A DNA stretch of 64,000 bases from Bradyrhizobium sp. CCGE-LA001 (GTDB lineage Bacteria > Pseudomonadota > Alphaproteobacteria > Rhizobiales > Xanthobacteraceae), in NCBI RefSeq assembly GCF_000296215.2, contig NZ_CP013949.1, positions 3,155,501 to 3,219,500 on the forward strand, written 5' to 3'. The notes under the pieces were generated by a model. The model had not been told where the DNA came from, did no database searches, and saw only the letters and a program-made list of their open reading frames with translations. Of the stretch, positions 37,701 to 46,335 are shown piece by piece (within the stretch, counting starts at the first letter, position 1; each line of letters opens with the position of its first letter). The translations under genes were made by a program, and so were the position numbers.

Positions 37701-38860
37701 ACGCGTCTGCGGTCAAGGGCTGGTGTCCCGGCGCGCTGCGGCCGATGCAGTCGGGCGACGGGCTCGTGGTCCGCGTGCGTCCGTTCGGCGGATGGCTGGA
37801 GGCAGCGCAGATCGCCGGCCTTGCGGAGCTTGCCGAACGGCACGGCAACGGCCTGATCGACGTGACGAGCCGCGCCAATCTGCAGATCAGGGGCGTTAGC
37901 GATCAGAGCCATCAACCGCTGCTCGAGGGTCTCGCGCAGTTAGGATTGCTTGATCCCGATCAGGCGACCGAAGCCCGCCGCAACATCCTGGTGACGCCGT
38001 TCTGGAGCACCGGTGACGAGACGCAGGCGCTCGCAGCCGAGCTCGAAGAGGCGCTTGCCGACAGCAAGCTCACACTTCCTACGAAGTTCGGCTTCGCGAT
38101 CGACGACGGCAGGTCGCGCGTGCTGGCGGGCGATTCCGCCGACGTGCGCATCGAGCGCGATCGTAGCGGCCGGCTCTTGGTGCGCGCCGATGGTGCGAGG
38201 CTCGGCCGCTCCGTCGGCCGTGGCGGCGCGGTGACGACGGCGCTCGCTCTCGCAAGCTGGTTCGTCACGTCAGGCGGCATCACGGGCGGGCGAGGGCGCA
38301 TGGCGGCCCACATCGCCTCCGGTGCGGCATTGCCCGGGACCTTGCGCGGCGAAACCGAGCCGGCGCCCGTGATGGCCGCGCTACGGCCCGGACATTATCC
38401 GCAGGGCGCGCTGGTCGGGATTGCATTCGGACAGATGCTGCATTCGACGCTGCATCAGTTTTCGAGTTGCGGCCATGCCCTGCGCATGACGCCATGGCGG
38501 ATGGTCCTCAGCGAAGGTAAGCGCGAGATGCCGAGCGGGGCCGGTCTCATCACGGAGCCGCACGATCCGGCGCTGCGCGTCATCGCCTGTAGCGGCGCTC
38601 CGCGCTGCCGCGAGGCTCACGCCGACACGCGTGCGCTTGCCGCCGCGCTCGCGCCGCGCATCACGCCGGACACGCGGCTTCACGTCTCCGGCTGCGCAAA
38701 GGGCTGCGCCCATTCCGGCGCGGCCGCAGTGACGCTGATTGCGACCGGCACCGGCTTCGATCTCGTCCGCGGCGGGTCGACGCGCGACGAGCCTGCCCTG
38801 CGCGGTCTGAACGGCGCCGATATCGTCAGCGATCCCTCTATCCTGGTGGGAGGGCATTGA
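37697..38860 (+). CDS. cobG: CobG, precorrin-3B synthase
   Basis: 387 residues, a nitrite/sulfite-reductase-like iron-sulfur monooxygenase that uses O2 to ready precorrin-3A for ring contraction. Its presence marks the aerobic pathway. The [4Fe-4S] ligands are visible as C298 and C304 (ACSGAPRCREAH), C333 and C337 (SGCAKGCAHSG). An N-terminal half-domain contains VRVRPFGGWLEAAQIAGLAE and SRANLQIRGV. It overlaps cobN and cobH at its two ends (ATGA-type overlaps). Confidence 0.94.
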   Translation: MNASAVKGWCPGALRPMQSGDGLVVRVRPFGGWLEAAQIAGLAELAERHGNGLIDVTSRANLQIRGVSDQSHQPLLEGLAQLGLLDPDQATEARRNILVTPFWSTGDETQALAAELEEALADSKLTLPTKFGFAIDDGRSRVLAGDSADVRIERDRSGRLLVRADGARLGRSVGRGGAVTTALALASWFVTSGGITGGRGRMAAHIASGAALPGTLRGETEPAPVMAALRPGHYPQGALVGIAFGQMLHSTLHQFSSCGHALRMTPWRMVLSEGKREMPSGAGLITEPHDPALRVIACSGAPRCREAHADTRALAAALAPRITPDTRLHVSGCAKGCAHSGAAAVTLIATGTGFDLVRGGSTRDEPALRGLNGADIVSDPSILVGGH

Positions 38861-39489
38861 TGCCGCACAGTTACGAGACCGACGGCGCGGCGATCTACCG
38901 GCAATCCTTCGCGACCATCCGCGCCGAGGCGGATCTTGCCCGCTTCACGCCGGATGAAGAGCAGGTGGTGGTGCGGATGATCCATGCCGCCGGCATGGTC
39001 GGCCTCGAAGCGCATATCCGCTTCACACCGGGCATGGCGACAGCGGCGCGCGCGGCGTTGCAGAAGGGGGCGCCGATCCTGTGCGATGCGCGCATGGTCT
39101 CGGAAGGGATTACGCGCGCGAGATTGCCTGCGGCCAATGCCGTGATATGCACGCTCAGTGATGCGACCATTCCCGCACTCGCGCAGTCCATGCGCAACAC
39201 GCGCTCGGCCGCCGCGCTTGAGCTGTGGAGGCCGCATCTCGATGGCGCCATCGTCGCGATCGGCAACGCGCCGACTGCGCTGTTTCACCTGCTCAACATG
39301 TTGGAGGACCGCGACTGTCCGCGGCCGGCCGCGATCATCGGCTGTCCCGTCGGCTTCGTCGGCGCCGCCGAATCCAAGGCCGCGCTGATGGCCGAACCGC
39401 CCGTGCCGGCGCTGACGGTCGAAGGCCGGCTCGGCGGTTCCGCGATCACGGTTGCTGCCGTCAACGCACTCGCGAGCCGGAGCGAATAG
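38860..39489 (+). CDS. cobH: CobH, precorrin-8X methylmutase
   Basis: 209 residues from the ATG at 38860, with GGGAGGG upstream. It moves the C11 methyl to C12 and yields hydrogenobyrinate. The catalytic histidine is H42 in MIHAAGMVGLEAHI (His43 in P. denitrificans). ILCDARMVSEGITR, IGNAPTALFHLL and GCPVGFVGAAESK are the other conserved blocks. Length is normal. It shares one base with the cobG stop and is three bases from cobI. Confidence 0.95.
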   Translation: MPHSYETDGAAIYRQSFATIRAEADLARFTPDEEQVVVRMIHAAGMVGLEAHIRFTPGMATAARAALQKGAPILCDARMVSEGITRARLPAANAVICTLSDATIPALAQSMRNTRSAAALELWRPHLDGAIVAIGNAPTALFHLLNMLEDRDCPRPAAIIGCPVGFVGAAESKAALMAEPPVPALTVEGRLGGSAITVAAVNALASRSE

Positions 39490-39492
39490 AAG

Positions 39493-40224
39493 ATGGGACG
39501 CATCATCTGCTGCGGTCTCGGCCCCGGCGATCCAGACTTGATGAGCGTGCGCGCCGACCGCACGGTTCGTGAGGCTGCCCACATCGCATATTTCCGCAAG
39601 AAGGGTCGGCCAGGCCAGGCGCGCCGCATCGTCGAGGGTATGATGGCGCCTGATGTCGCCGAATATCCCATGGAATATCCGGTTACAACGGAGATCGCTT
39701 TCGACAGCCCGGAATACGTCGAGCTGCTCGCCGGTTTCTATGACGAATGGGCCGAGCGCCTGGCGCGGCTTTCGCGCGCGGTCGACGTCGTCGTGCTCTG
39801 CGAGGGCGATCCCTATTTCTACGGCTCCTTCATGCATCTGCACACGCGCCTGCAAGGCCGCGTCGAGATCGAGGTAATCGCGGGCATTCCCGGCATGGTC
39901 GGGTGCTGGAACGGCGTCGGCCGGCCGATCGCGCTCGGCGACGACGTCACGACGGTGCTGATGGGAACGCTGGCCGAAGACGAGCTCGAACGGCGCATGC
40001 GCGATTCCGATGCGGTCGTCGTCATGAAGACCGGCCGCAATCTCGCAAAGGTGCGCCGCGCGCTCGCAGCCGCCGGACGGCTGGACGATGCCTGGCTGAT
40101 CGAGCGCGGCACCATGCCGGGCGAGCGTGTCGCGCGACTCTCCGAGATCGATGCCGACGATTGTCCTTACTTTGCGATCGTGCTCGTGCACGGCAAGGGC
40201 CGGCATCCGGGCGCCGCCGAATGA
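39493..40224 (+). CDS. cobI: CobI, precorrin-2 C20-methyltransferase
   Basis: 243 residues, a SAM-dependent tetrapyrrole methylase. CGLGPGDPDLMSVRADRTVR at the N-terminus is the family glycine motif. YPMEYPVTTEI, LCEGDPYFYGSFMHL and VIAGIPGMVGCWNGVG are typical of CobI/CbiL. The ATG at 39493 follows GGAG at 39479. The stop overlaps the ATG of cobJ (ATGA). Confidence 0.94.
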   Translation: MGRIICCGLGPGDPDLMSVRADRTVREAAHIAYFRKKGRPGQARRIVEGMMAPDVAEYPMEYPVTTEIAFDSPEYVELLAGFYDEWAERLARLSRAVDVVVLCEGDPYFYGSFMHLHTRLQGRVEIEVIAGIPGMVGCWNGVGRPIALGDDVTTVLMGTLAEDELERRMRDSDAVVVMKTGRNLAKVRRALAAAGRLDDAWLIERGTMPGERVARLSEIDADDCPYFAIVLVHGKGRHPGAAE

Positions 40225-40955
40225 CGGGCACCCTGACCATCGCGGGCCTCGGGCCCGGCAGTGACGCGCTGGTGACGCCGGAAGTCTCCGCCGCGCTCGC
40301 AGCCGCCACCGACATTCTGGGCTATGCGCCCTATGTCGCGCGTGTGCCGCCGCGCGCCGGGCTCACCCTGCACCCGTCGGACAACCGCGAAGAGCTGCAG
40401 CGCGCGGGCGAAGCCTTGCGGCTCGCCGCCGAAGGCGGGCAGGTCGTAGTCGTCTCCTCCGGCGATCCCGGCGTGTTCGCGATGGCGTCCGCCGTGTTCG
40501 AGGCGCTCGAACTGGCGCCGCAATGGCAGGCGCTGCCGATCCGCGTGCTGCCCGGGGTCACCGCGATGCTTGCAGCGGCCGCCCGCGCCGGCGCGCCGCT
40601 CGGCCATGATTTCTGCGCGATCAATCTCTCCGACAATCTCAAGCCGTGGGCGATGATCGAGAAGCGCTTGCGGCTTGCCGCGGAGGCCGACTTCGCCATC
40701 GCGATGTACAATCCGCGCTCGGCGAGCCGGCCGGAGGGATTTGGCCGCACGCTGGCGGTTTTGAAAGAGGCCGGATGCGGCGAGCGGCTCGTGATCTTCG
40801 CGCGGGCGATCAGTGCTGCCGACGAGAAGATCGAGACCGTCACGCTGAACGAAGCGACACCCGAAATGGCCGACATGCGCACGCTGGTGATCGTCGGCAA
40901 TTCGCAGACGCGCCGCGTCGGCCGCTGGGTCTATGCGCCGAGGCGGGCAGAATGA
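40221..40955 (+). CDS. cobJ: CobJ, precorrin-3B C17-methyltransferase
   Basis: 244 residues from the ATG at 40221, which overlaps the cobI stop. It methylates C17 with contraction of the macrocycle. TIAGLGPGSDALVTPEV, DILGYAPYVARVP, VVSSGDPGVFAMASAVFE and IAMYNPRSASRPEGFG are typical. The last 25 bases overlap the last 25 bases of cobK on the opposite strand, so the two coding ends are interleaved. Confidence 0.94.
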   Translation: MTGTLTIAGLGPGSDALVTPEVSAALAAATDILGYAPYVARVPPRAGLTLHPSDNREELQRAGEALRLAAEGGQVVVVSSGDPGVFAMASAVFEALELAPQWQALPIRVLPGVTAMLAAAARAGAPLGHDFCAINLSDNLKPWAMIEKRLRLAAEADFAIAMYNPRSASRPEGFGRTLAVLKEAGCGERLVIFARAISAADEKIETVTLNEATPEMADMRTLVIVGNSQTRRVGRWVYAPRRAE

Positions 40956-41677
40956 CCGAGCCATTGCATGATCTCGGCCACGCTCTCGACCCGCAGCCGC
41001 TCGGGCAGCTGCGGTCGCGAGATCATGATCACGGGGAGGCCGAGCATGCGAGCCGCATCGATCTTGGCGCGCGCGCCGTCGCCGCCGGAATTGCGGGCGA
41101 CGATCAAGGCGATGCCGCGCGTGCGCATCATCTGAAGCTCGCCGTCGAGAGTGAAGGGGCCGCGCGACACGATCACGTCCGCGGCGAACGGCAGGAGCGC
41201 TTCGGGCGGGTCGACGAAGCGCAGGGTGTAGGTGTGCTGTGGCTTGCTCGCGAACGGCGCGATGTGTTGGCGGCCGATGGCGAGGAATACGTTTGCCGAC
41301 GTCTCGGGCAGTGCGGCGACGGCGGCCTTGACGTCGGCGACCTCGATCCACGTATCTTGGGACGTCTTAGTCCACGGCGCGCGCTCCAGCGCCATCAACG
41401 GCGTGCCAGTTTGTGCGCATGCCGCAACAGCATTGCGGCTCATCTCGGCTGCGAAGGGATGCGTCGCATCGATCACATGCGTGATGGCTTCGCGGCGGAT
41501 GTAATCGGCAAGCCCGTTCGCGCCGCCGAAGCCGCCGATGCGGGTCGGCAGCGGCTGATCAGCCGGCGCGCGGGTGCGTCCGCCATAGGAATAGATGGCC
41601 TCGATGCCGGCGCGCGTGATCTCCGCGGCGAGCAGGCTCGCATCGGCAGTTCCGCCCAGAACGAGGGCGCGAATCAT
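40931..41677 (-). CDS. cobK: CobK, precorrin-6A reductase, encoded antisense inside the corrin operon
   Basis: 248 residues from the ATG at 41677. It reduces precorrin-6A to dihydroprecorrin-6A (precorrin-6B) with NADPH. RALVLGGTADASLLAAEI, SYGGRTRAPADQPLP and HVIDATHPFAAEMSRNAV are family blocks. The gene lies on the minus strand between cobJ and cobL, which run on the plus strand. Its 3' end overlaps cobJ by 25 bases and its start codon interlocks with that of cobL in the tetranucleotide CATG (41675-41678). There is thus no untranslated space on either side, and its promoter and ribosome-binding site must lie within cobL. Confidence 0.94.
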   Translation of the reverse strand: MIRALVLGGTADASLLAAEITRAGIEAIYSYGGRTRAPADQPLPTRIGGFGGANGLADYIRREAITHVIDATHPFAAEMSRNAVAACAQTGTPLMALERAPWTKTSQDTWIEVADVKAAVAALPETSANVFLAIGRQHIAPFASKPQHTYTLRFVDPPEALLPFAADVIVSRGPFTLDGELQMMRTRGIALIVARNSGGDGARAKIDAARMLGLPVIMISRPQLPERLRVESVAEIMQWLGHSARLGA

Positions 41678-42857
41678 GGTTGATCCCTGGCTGACCATCA
41701 TCGGCATCGGCGAAGATGGCCTTGCCGGCCTGTCGGAGGCAAGTCGAAAGGCGCTTGCCAGGGCGGAAACCGTGTTCGGCGGCGAGCGTCATCTTGCGCT
41801 CGCGGATGTCGGCAGCCGCGGCCGTCCATGGCCGGTACCGTTCGATGCCGATGTCGTGCTGAGCTGCCGCGGCCGGCCTACGGCCGTGCTCGCCTCCGGC
41901 GATCCGTTCTGGCATGGCGCCGGCGCAAGTCTCGCCGAAAAGCTGCAGGCGAACGAATGGGTCGCGCATTCGGCGCCGTCGACATTCTCGCTCGCCGCTG
42001 CGCGGCTGGGATGGCGCCTGGAGTCCGTCATTTGTCTCGGCCTGCACGCCGCACCATTCGAACGTCTCGTTCCGCATCTCGCGCGCGGTGGGCGCATCCT
42101 TTGCCTTTTGCGCGATGGCAAGGCCGCAGGCGATCTTGCGAAATGGCTGACGGAGCGCGGCTGGGGCGCGTCTGCGTTCTGGACTCTTGCCGCGCTCGGT
42201 GGACCGCGCGAAAATGTCCGGGAGTATCGGGCCAAGGACTTTGCTGGTGATATCGCCGGAGACCTGGTCGCAGTCGCGGTGGAGGCGAGGGGCACACAGG
42301 GCATCCCCCGCAGCTCGGGTCTTTCCGACGAACTCTTCGTCCATGACGGCCAGATCACCAAGCGTCCGGTGCGCGCACTCGCACTTTCGGCGCTGGCTCC
42401 GCGTGTCGGCGAGCGGCTGTGGGATATCGGCGCGGGCTCAGGCTCGGTCTCCGTGGAGTGGGCGCTGTGCGGCGGGACGGCGACCGCGATCGAGGTGCGC
42501 GAGGATCGCGCCGCGAACATTCGCAGCAATGCAGCTGCGTTCGGATTCACGCATCGGATCACCATCATCACGGGAAGGGCGCCGGAAGCTATTGCCGGTC
42601 TGGACGCACCAGATGCCGTCTTCATCGGTGGCGGTCTCGATCGCGCGATGTTCGATACAGTCTGGTCGCAACTCGCGCCGGGTGCGCGGCTGGTTGCACA
42701 TTCAGTCACGTTGGAGACGGAAGCGCTGCTCGGCGAGCTGCACCAGCGTCACGGCGGTGAGCTGATGCGGGTCGAGATTGCGCATGCAGCCCCACTCGGT
42801 CGCTACCGCTCCTGGGAGGCGGTGCGGCCGCTCGTGCAGTGGAGTGCGGTCCGATGA
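41676..42857 (+). CDS. cobL: CobL, precorrin-6Y C5,15-methyltransferase (decarboxylating)
   Basis: 393 residues from the ATG at 41676. A two-domain enzyme: an N-terminal CbiE-like methylase (TIIGIGEDGLAGLSEASRKA) for C5 and a C-terminal CbiT-like domain with a Rossmann SAM site (LWDIGAGSGSVSVEWAL, near residue 250) for C15 methylation and decarboxylation. Length is normal for the fused form. The start shares two bases with the antisense cobK start. The stop overlaps cobE by four bases. Confidence 0.94.
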   Translation: MVDPWLTIIGIGEDGLAGLSEASRKALARAETVFGGERHLALADVGSRGRPWPVPFDADVVLSCRGRPTAVLASGDPFWHGAGASLAEKLQANEWVAHSAPSTFSLAAARLGWRLESVICLGLHAAPFERLVPHLARGGRILCLLRDGKAAGDLAKWLTERGWGASAFWTLAALGGPRENVREYRAKDFAGDIAGDLVAVAVEARGTQGIPRSSGLSDELFVHDGQITKRPVRALALSALAPRVGERLWDIGAGSGSVSVEWALCGGTATAIEVREDRAANIRSNAAAFGFTHRITIITGRAPEAIAGLDAPDAVFIGGGLDRAMFDTVWSQLAPGARLVAHSVTLETEALLGELHQRHGGELMRVEIAHAAPLGRYRSWEAVRPLVQWSAVR

Positions 42858-43222
42858 AGGTCGCCGGATTCGGATTCAGGCAGGATGTGACGCTGGCCGC
42901 GCTGCGCGACGCGTTGCTGGCGGCCGGCGGTCCCGACGGCCTCGCTGCAGTGGCCACCATCAGCGACAAGGCCGACGCGCAGGCGTTGAAGCAGCTCGCG
43001 CATGAATGCGGCGTTCCGATCAAGGCCATTCCCGCAGAAGCACTGGCCGGCACAAACACGCCGACGCAGTCAATACGCATCGCGGAAAAGTTCGGCACCG
43101 GATCGGTGGCCGAAGCCGTAGCGCTGGCAGCTGCCGGCCCTCGCGCACGCCTGATTGCGACGCGAGTGGTCTCGCAGGATCGCACCGCGACCGCGGCGAT
43201 CGCCGAAGGAGACGGCGCATGA
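42854..43222 (+). CDS. cobE: CobE, CbiG C-terminal-like protein of cobalamin synthesis
   Basis: 122 residues from the ATG at 42854. It matches the CobE/CbiG-C family: MKVAGFGFRQDVTLAALRDA, VATISDKADAQALKQLA, then TPTQSIRIAEKFGTGSVAEA. In cobalt-early pathways the matching domain of CbiG opens a lactone; the role of stand-alone CobE in the aerobic route is not settled. It has four-base overlaps with cobL and cobM on its two sides. Confidence 0.88.
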   Translation: MKVAGFGFRQDVTLAALRDALLAAGGPDGLAAVATISDKADAQALKQLAHECGVPIKAIPAEALAGTNTPTQSIRIAEKFGTGSVAEAVALAAAGPRARLIATRVVSQDRTATAAIAEGDGA

Positions 43223-44001
43223 CCGTGCATTTCATCGGCGCCGGACCGGGCGCCGCCGATCTCCTGACCTTGCGCGGCCGCGATCTCATCGCGGCTTGTC
43301 CCGTCTGCCTTTATGCTGGCTCGCTGGTGCCGGAGGGCGTGCTGGCGCATTGCCCGCAAGGTGCGCGCATCGTCAACACCGCGCCGCTGTCGCTCGACGA
43401 GATCATCGCGGAGATCGCCGCGGCGCATGCGGAGGGCAAGGATGTGGCTCGCCTGCATTCCGGTGATCTCTCGATCTGGTCGGCGATGGGCGAACAGCTC
43501 CGTCGCCTGCGCGCGCTCGGCATTCCCTATACGGTCACGCCGGGCGTTCCGTCCTTCTCCGCCGCTGCCGCGGCACTGGAGACCGAGCTGACGCTGCCTG
43601 GCCTTGCCCAGAGCGTGGTGCTGACGCGCACGCCGGGCCGCGCCAGCGCAATGCCTGAGGGCGAGAAGCTCGCGGCCTTTGCCGCCACCGGCGCCGTGCT
43701 CGCGATCCATCTCTCCATCCATCTGCTCGACAAGGTCGTCGCCGAACTGACGCCGCATTACGGCGCGGACTGCCCGGTTGCGATCGTCTGGCGCGCCAGC
43801 TGGCCGGATCAGCGCATCGTCCGCGCGATGCTCGGCACGCTCGATGCGGCGGTGGGCGGCGAGATGGAGCGCACCGCTCTGATCCTGGTCGGCAAGACGC
43901 TGGGCGCGGCGGATTTCGACGAGAGCCGCCTCTATGCCGCCGACTACGATCGCCGCTATCGGCCGGTCGGCGCCGAGCCACGCTTTCCGGAGGCGACGTG
44001 A
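43219..44001 (+). CDS. cobM: CobM, precorrin-4 C11-methyltransferase
   Basis: 260 residues from the ATG at 43219. SAM-dependent tetrapyrrole methylase: VHFIGAGPGAADLLTLRGRD, YAGSLVPEGVLAHCP, LHSGDLSIWSAMGEQ and TVTPGVPSFSAAAAALE are typical of CobM/CbiF. It overlaps cobE by four bases and ends within the start region of cobB. Confidence 0.94.
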   Translation: MTVHFIGAGPGAADLLTLRGRDLIAACPVCLYAGSLVPEGVLAHCPQGARIVNTAPLSLDEIIAEIAAAHAEGKDVARLHSGDLSIWSAMGEQLRRLRALGIPYTVTPGVPSFSAAAAALETELTLPGLAQSVVLTRTPGRASAMPEGEKLAAFAATGAVLAIHLSIHLLDKVVAELTPHYGADCPVAIVWRASWPDQRIVRAMLGTLDAAVGGEMERTALILVGKTLGAADFDESRLYAADYDRRYRPVGAEPRFPEAT

Positions 44002-45311
44002 TGGCGGCCGGCCTCGTCATCTCCGCACCGGCGTCAGGCGTCGGCAAGACCACGCTGACGCTGGCGCTCGCGCGCGCCTGGCGCAATCGCGGCCTCAACG
44101 TGCAGTGCTTCAAGAGCGGCCCCGACTATATCGATCCCGCCTTTCATGCCGCCGCCACGGGACGCGCCTCCGTCAATGTCGACAGCTGGGCGATGGACCG
44201 GGGCACTATCGCGCATCTCGTCAGCCGCGGTGTGGACGCCGATATCGTGCTCGCCGAGGGCTCGATGGGCCTGTTCGACGGTGTCGCTGCGCGCGGTGTC
44301 TCCGGCACCGGCGCCACCGCTGACATTGCGGAGATGCTGGGCTGGCCGGTGGTGCTGGTGATCGACCCCTCAGGACAAGCGCAAACCGCGGCGGCGATCG
44401 CCGCAGGCCTTCGCGACTACCGCAAGGGCGTGCGCCTCGCCGGCGTCGTGCTCAACCGCGTCGCCAGTCCGCGTCACGAGGATCTCGTGCGGCGGGCGCT
44501 GAACGACTCCGGCATCGCGGTGTTCGGCGCGCTGCCGCGCCATGCCGAGATCAGCCTGCCGAAGCGGCATCTCGGCCTGGTGCAGGCCGAGGAGCAGGCC
44601 GAGATCGGCAAGCTGATCGACGAGGCCGCACGCTTCGTCGCCGAGCATGTCGATCTCGACGCGGTGCTGCGCGCGGCTGCGGGTTGGTCACCGCAGCCGG
44701 CCGCGAATGGACTGAACGTCACGCCGCCGGGGCAGCGCATTGCGCTCGCCCGCGATGCGGCATTCTCCTTCGTCTATCCGCACATGCTGGAAGCCTGGCG
44801 CGCGGCCGGCGCCGAGATCGTGCCGTTCTCGCCGCTGGCCGATGAAGCGCCCGATGCGGACGCCGACGTCTGCTGGCTGCCCGGCGGCTATCCCGAACTT
44901 CATGCCTGCAGGATCGCCGCCAATGCACGATTTCGCACCAGCCTGCGATCCTTTGCAGAGACGCGGCCGGTGCATGGCGAATGCGGGGGCTATATGGTGC
45001 TGGGCGCCGCTTTGACCGACGCGGACGGTGTCCGCCACGAGATGGCGGGGCTGCTCGGTCTGGAGACCAGCTTTGCCAAGCGCCGCATGCATCTGGGCTA
45101 TCGTCTTGCCGAACTGGCTGCGCCAATGCCGGGGCATCAGATCGGCGCACGCCTGCGCGGACATGAGTTTCACTACTCGACCATCCTCGCGCAGCCCGAC
45201 ACACCATTGGCGGTCGTGCACGACGCGACCGGCGCTGTCATCGCCGAGACCGGCTCGCGGCGAGGCCACGCCACCGGCACGTTCTTCCATCTGATCGCGG
45301 AGGACCGGTGA
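44001..45311 (+). CDS. cobB: CobB, hydrogenobyrinate a,c-diamide synthase
   Basis: 436 residues from the ATG at 44001; a GTG three bases earlier also fits, and GGAGG stands just upstream. It amidates carboxylates a and c with glutamine and ATP. VISAPASGVGKTTLTLALAR, FKSGPDYIDPAFH, AEGSMGLFDGV, and the amidotransferase nucleophile C328 in HGECGGYMVLG are visible. HATGTFFHLIAED is the usual end. It sits between cobM and cobA with overlaps on both sides. Confidence 0.95.
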   Translation: MAAGLVISAPASGVGKTTLTLALARAWRNRGLNVQCFKSGPDYIDPAFHAAATGRASVNVDSWAMDRGTIAHLVSRGVDADIVLAEGSMGLFDGVAARGVSGTGATADIAEMLGWPVVLVIDPSGQAQTAAAIAAGLRDYRKGVRLAGVVLNRVASPRHEDLVRRALNDSGIAVFGALPRHAEISLPKRHLGLVQAEEQAEIGKLIDEAARFVAEHVDLDAVLRAAAGWSPQPAANGLNVTPPGQRIALARDAAFSFVYPHMLEAWRAAGAEIVPFSPLADEAPDADADVCWLPGGYPELHACRIAANARFRTSLRSFAETRPVHGECGGYMVLGAALTDADGVRHEMAGLLGLETSFAKRRMHLGYRLAELAAPMPGHQIGARLRGHEFHYSTILAQPDTPLAVVHDATGAVIAETGSRRGHATGTFFHLIAEDR

Positions 45312-46039
45312 GCGGTTTTGTCTCTTTCGTCTCCGCCGGCCCCGGCGATCCCGAGCTCCTCACGATGAAGGGCGCCGCGCGGCTGCGCGAGGCCGACGTC
45401 GTGCTCTACGACGATCTTGCCTCCGGCGCGATCCTCGATCTCGCCCGGCCCGGCGCCAATCTCGTCGCGGTGGGGAAGCGGGCAGGGCGGCCCTCGACCA
45501 AGCAGCACCACGTCAACCGCCTTTTGGTCGACTATGCCGCAACGGGTGCGCGCGTGGTGCGCCTCAAGTCCGGCGATGCCGGCATTTTCGGCCGGCTCGA
45601 GGAGGAGCTGGAGACGCTGCGCGAGGCCGGCATCGGCTACGAGATCATTCCCGGCGTCACATCCGCTTGCGTCGCTGCCGCGCAAGCCGGCATTCCCCTG
45701 ACCCGGCGCCACACCTCGCGTCGGTTCCAGTTCTTGACTGGAGCCGACGTCACCGGCGAGCTGCCGCCGAACCTGAATTGGGCGGCGCTGGCCGATCCGG
45801 AGGCGACCACCGTGGTCTATATGGGCCGGCGCACCTTTCCGGCGCTTGCCGCAAGATTGATCGAACACGGCCTCGCCGCGAATACGCCGGCGCTGTTCGC
45901 GGAATCCCTCGGCCGTTCCGACGAGCGGCTGGTGCGCACCACCATTGCCGAGCTGGCCGAGCAGCTTGCGCGCGGCGGCGCCGCTTCCACGGCTGCCGTC
46001 ATCCTGTTCGGGGCGCTAGCGGGGGATGATCGGTCATGA
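45308..46039 (+). CDS. cobA: CobA, uroporphyrinogen-III C-methyltransferase
   Basis: 243 residues from a GTG at 45308 that overlaps the cobB stop. It makes precorrin-2 by two SAM-dependent methylations and commits uroporphyrinogen III to the corrin route. VSAGPGDPELLTMKGAARLR, VVLYDDLASGAIL, RLKSGDAGIFGRLEEELE and IPGVTSACVAAAQAGIPLTR fit the SUMT family. There is no fused CysG dehydrogenase/ferrochelatase domain. It is the last gene before riboswitch 2. Confidence 0.94.
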   Translation: MSGFVSFVSAGPGDPELLTMKGAARLREADVVLYDDLASGAILDLARPGANLVAVGKRAGRPSTKQHHVNRLLVDYAATGARVVRLKSGDAGIFGRLEEELETLREAGIGYEIIPGVTSACVAAAQAGIPLTRRHTSRRFQFLTGADVTGELPPNLNWAALADPEATTVVYMGRRTFPALAARLIEHGLAANTPALFAESLGRSDERLVRTTIAELAEQLARGGAASTAAVILFGALAGDDRS

Positions 46040-46091
46040 TGGCAACCCTTCAGGCCTTGACGCAGGCTCTGCGAAAGGGGCACAGAGGAGA

Positions 46092-46290
46092 GGCATGGTG
46101 CTCGACGCGGCGCAAAGCGCCGGAGCATAATCGGGAATGGGGATGGGCGGACCCAGTTGCGGCGCCCAAAACCCCAGCCGCCCCCGCGACTGTAAGCGGT
46201 GAGGGGCTCCGATCAGCCACTGGGCCGCGAGGCACGGGAAGGCCGGAGAACCCCAGTGAACCGCGAGCCAGGAGACCGGCCGTGCATGTT
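46092..46290 (+). promoter_or_regulatory. Cobalamin riboswitch 2 (leader of cbiM-cobF-cobT)
   Basis: Blocks in order: tcgggaatggg at 46131, CCAGCCGCCCCCGCGACTGT with AAGCGG, TCAGCCACTGGG, ACGGGAAGGCC, and the B12 box GCGAGCCAGGAGACCGGCC at 46263-46281. It fills the 296 bases between cobA and cbiM and ends about 45 bases before the cbiM start. A second switch inside an otherwise continuous gene series implies that cbiM, cobF and cobT are controlled separately from cobA. I see no good promoter; TTGACG at 46057 has no matching -10. Confidence 0.93.
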
Positions 46291-46335
46291 TTGAGGCCAA
46301 GGCCGTCGGGTGTGACGGCAGGAAGGATCTGAGCC

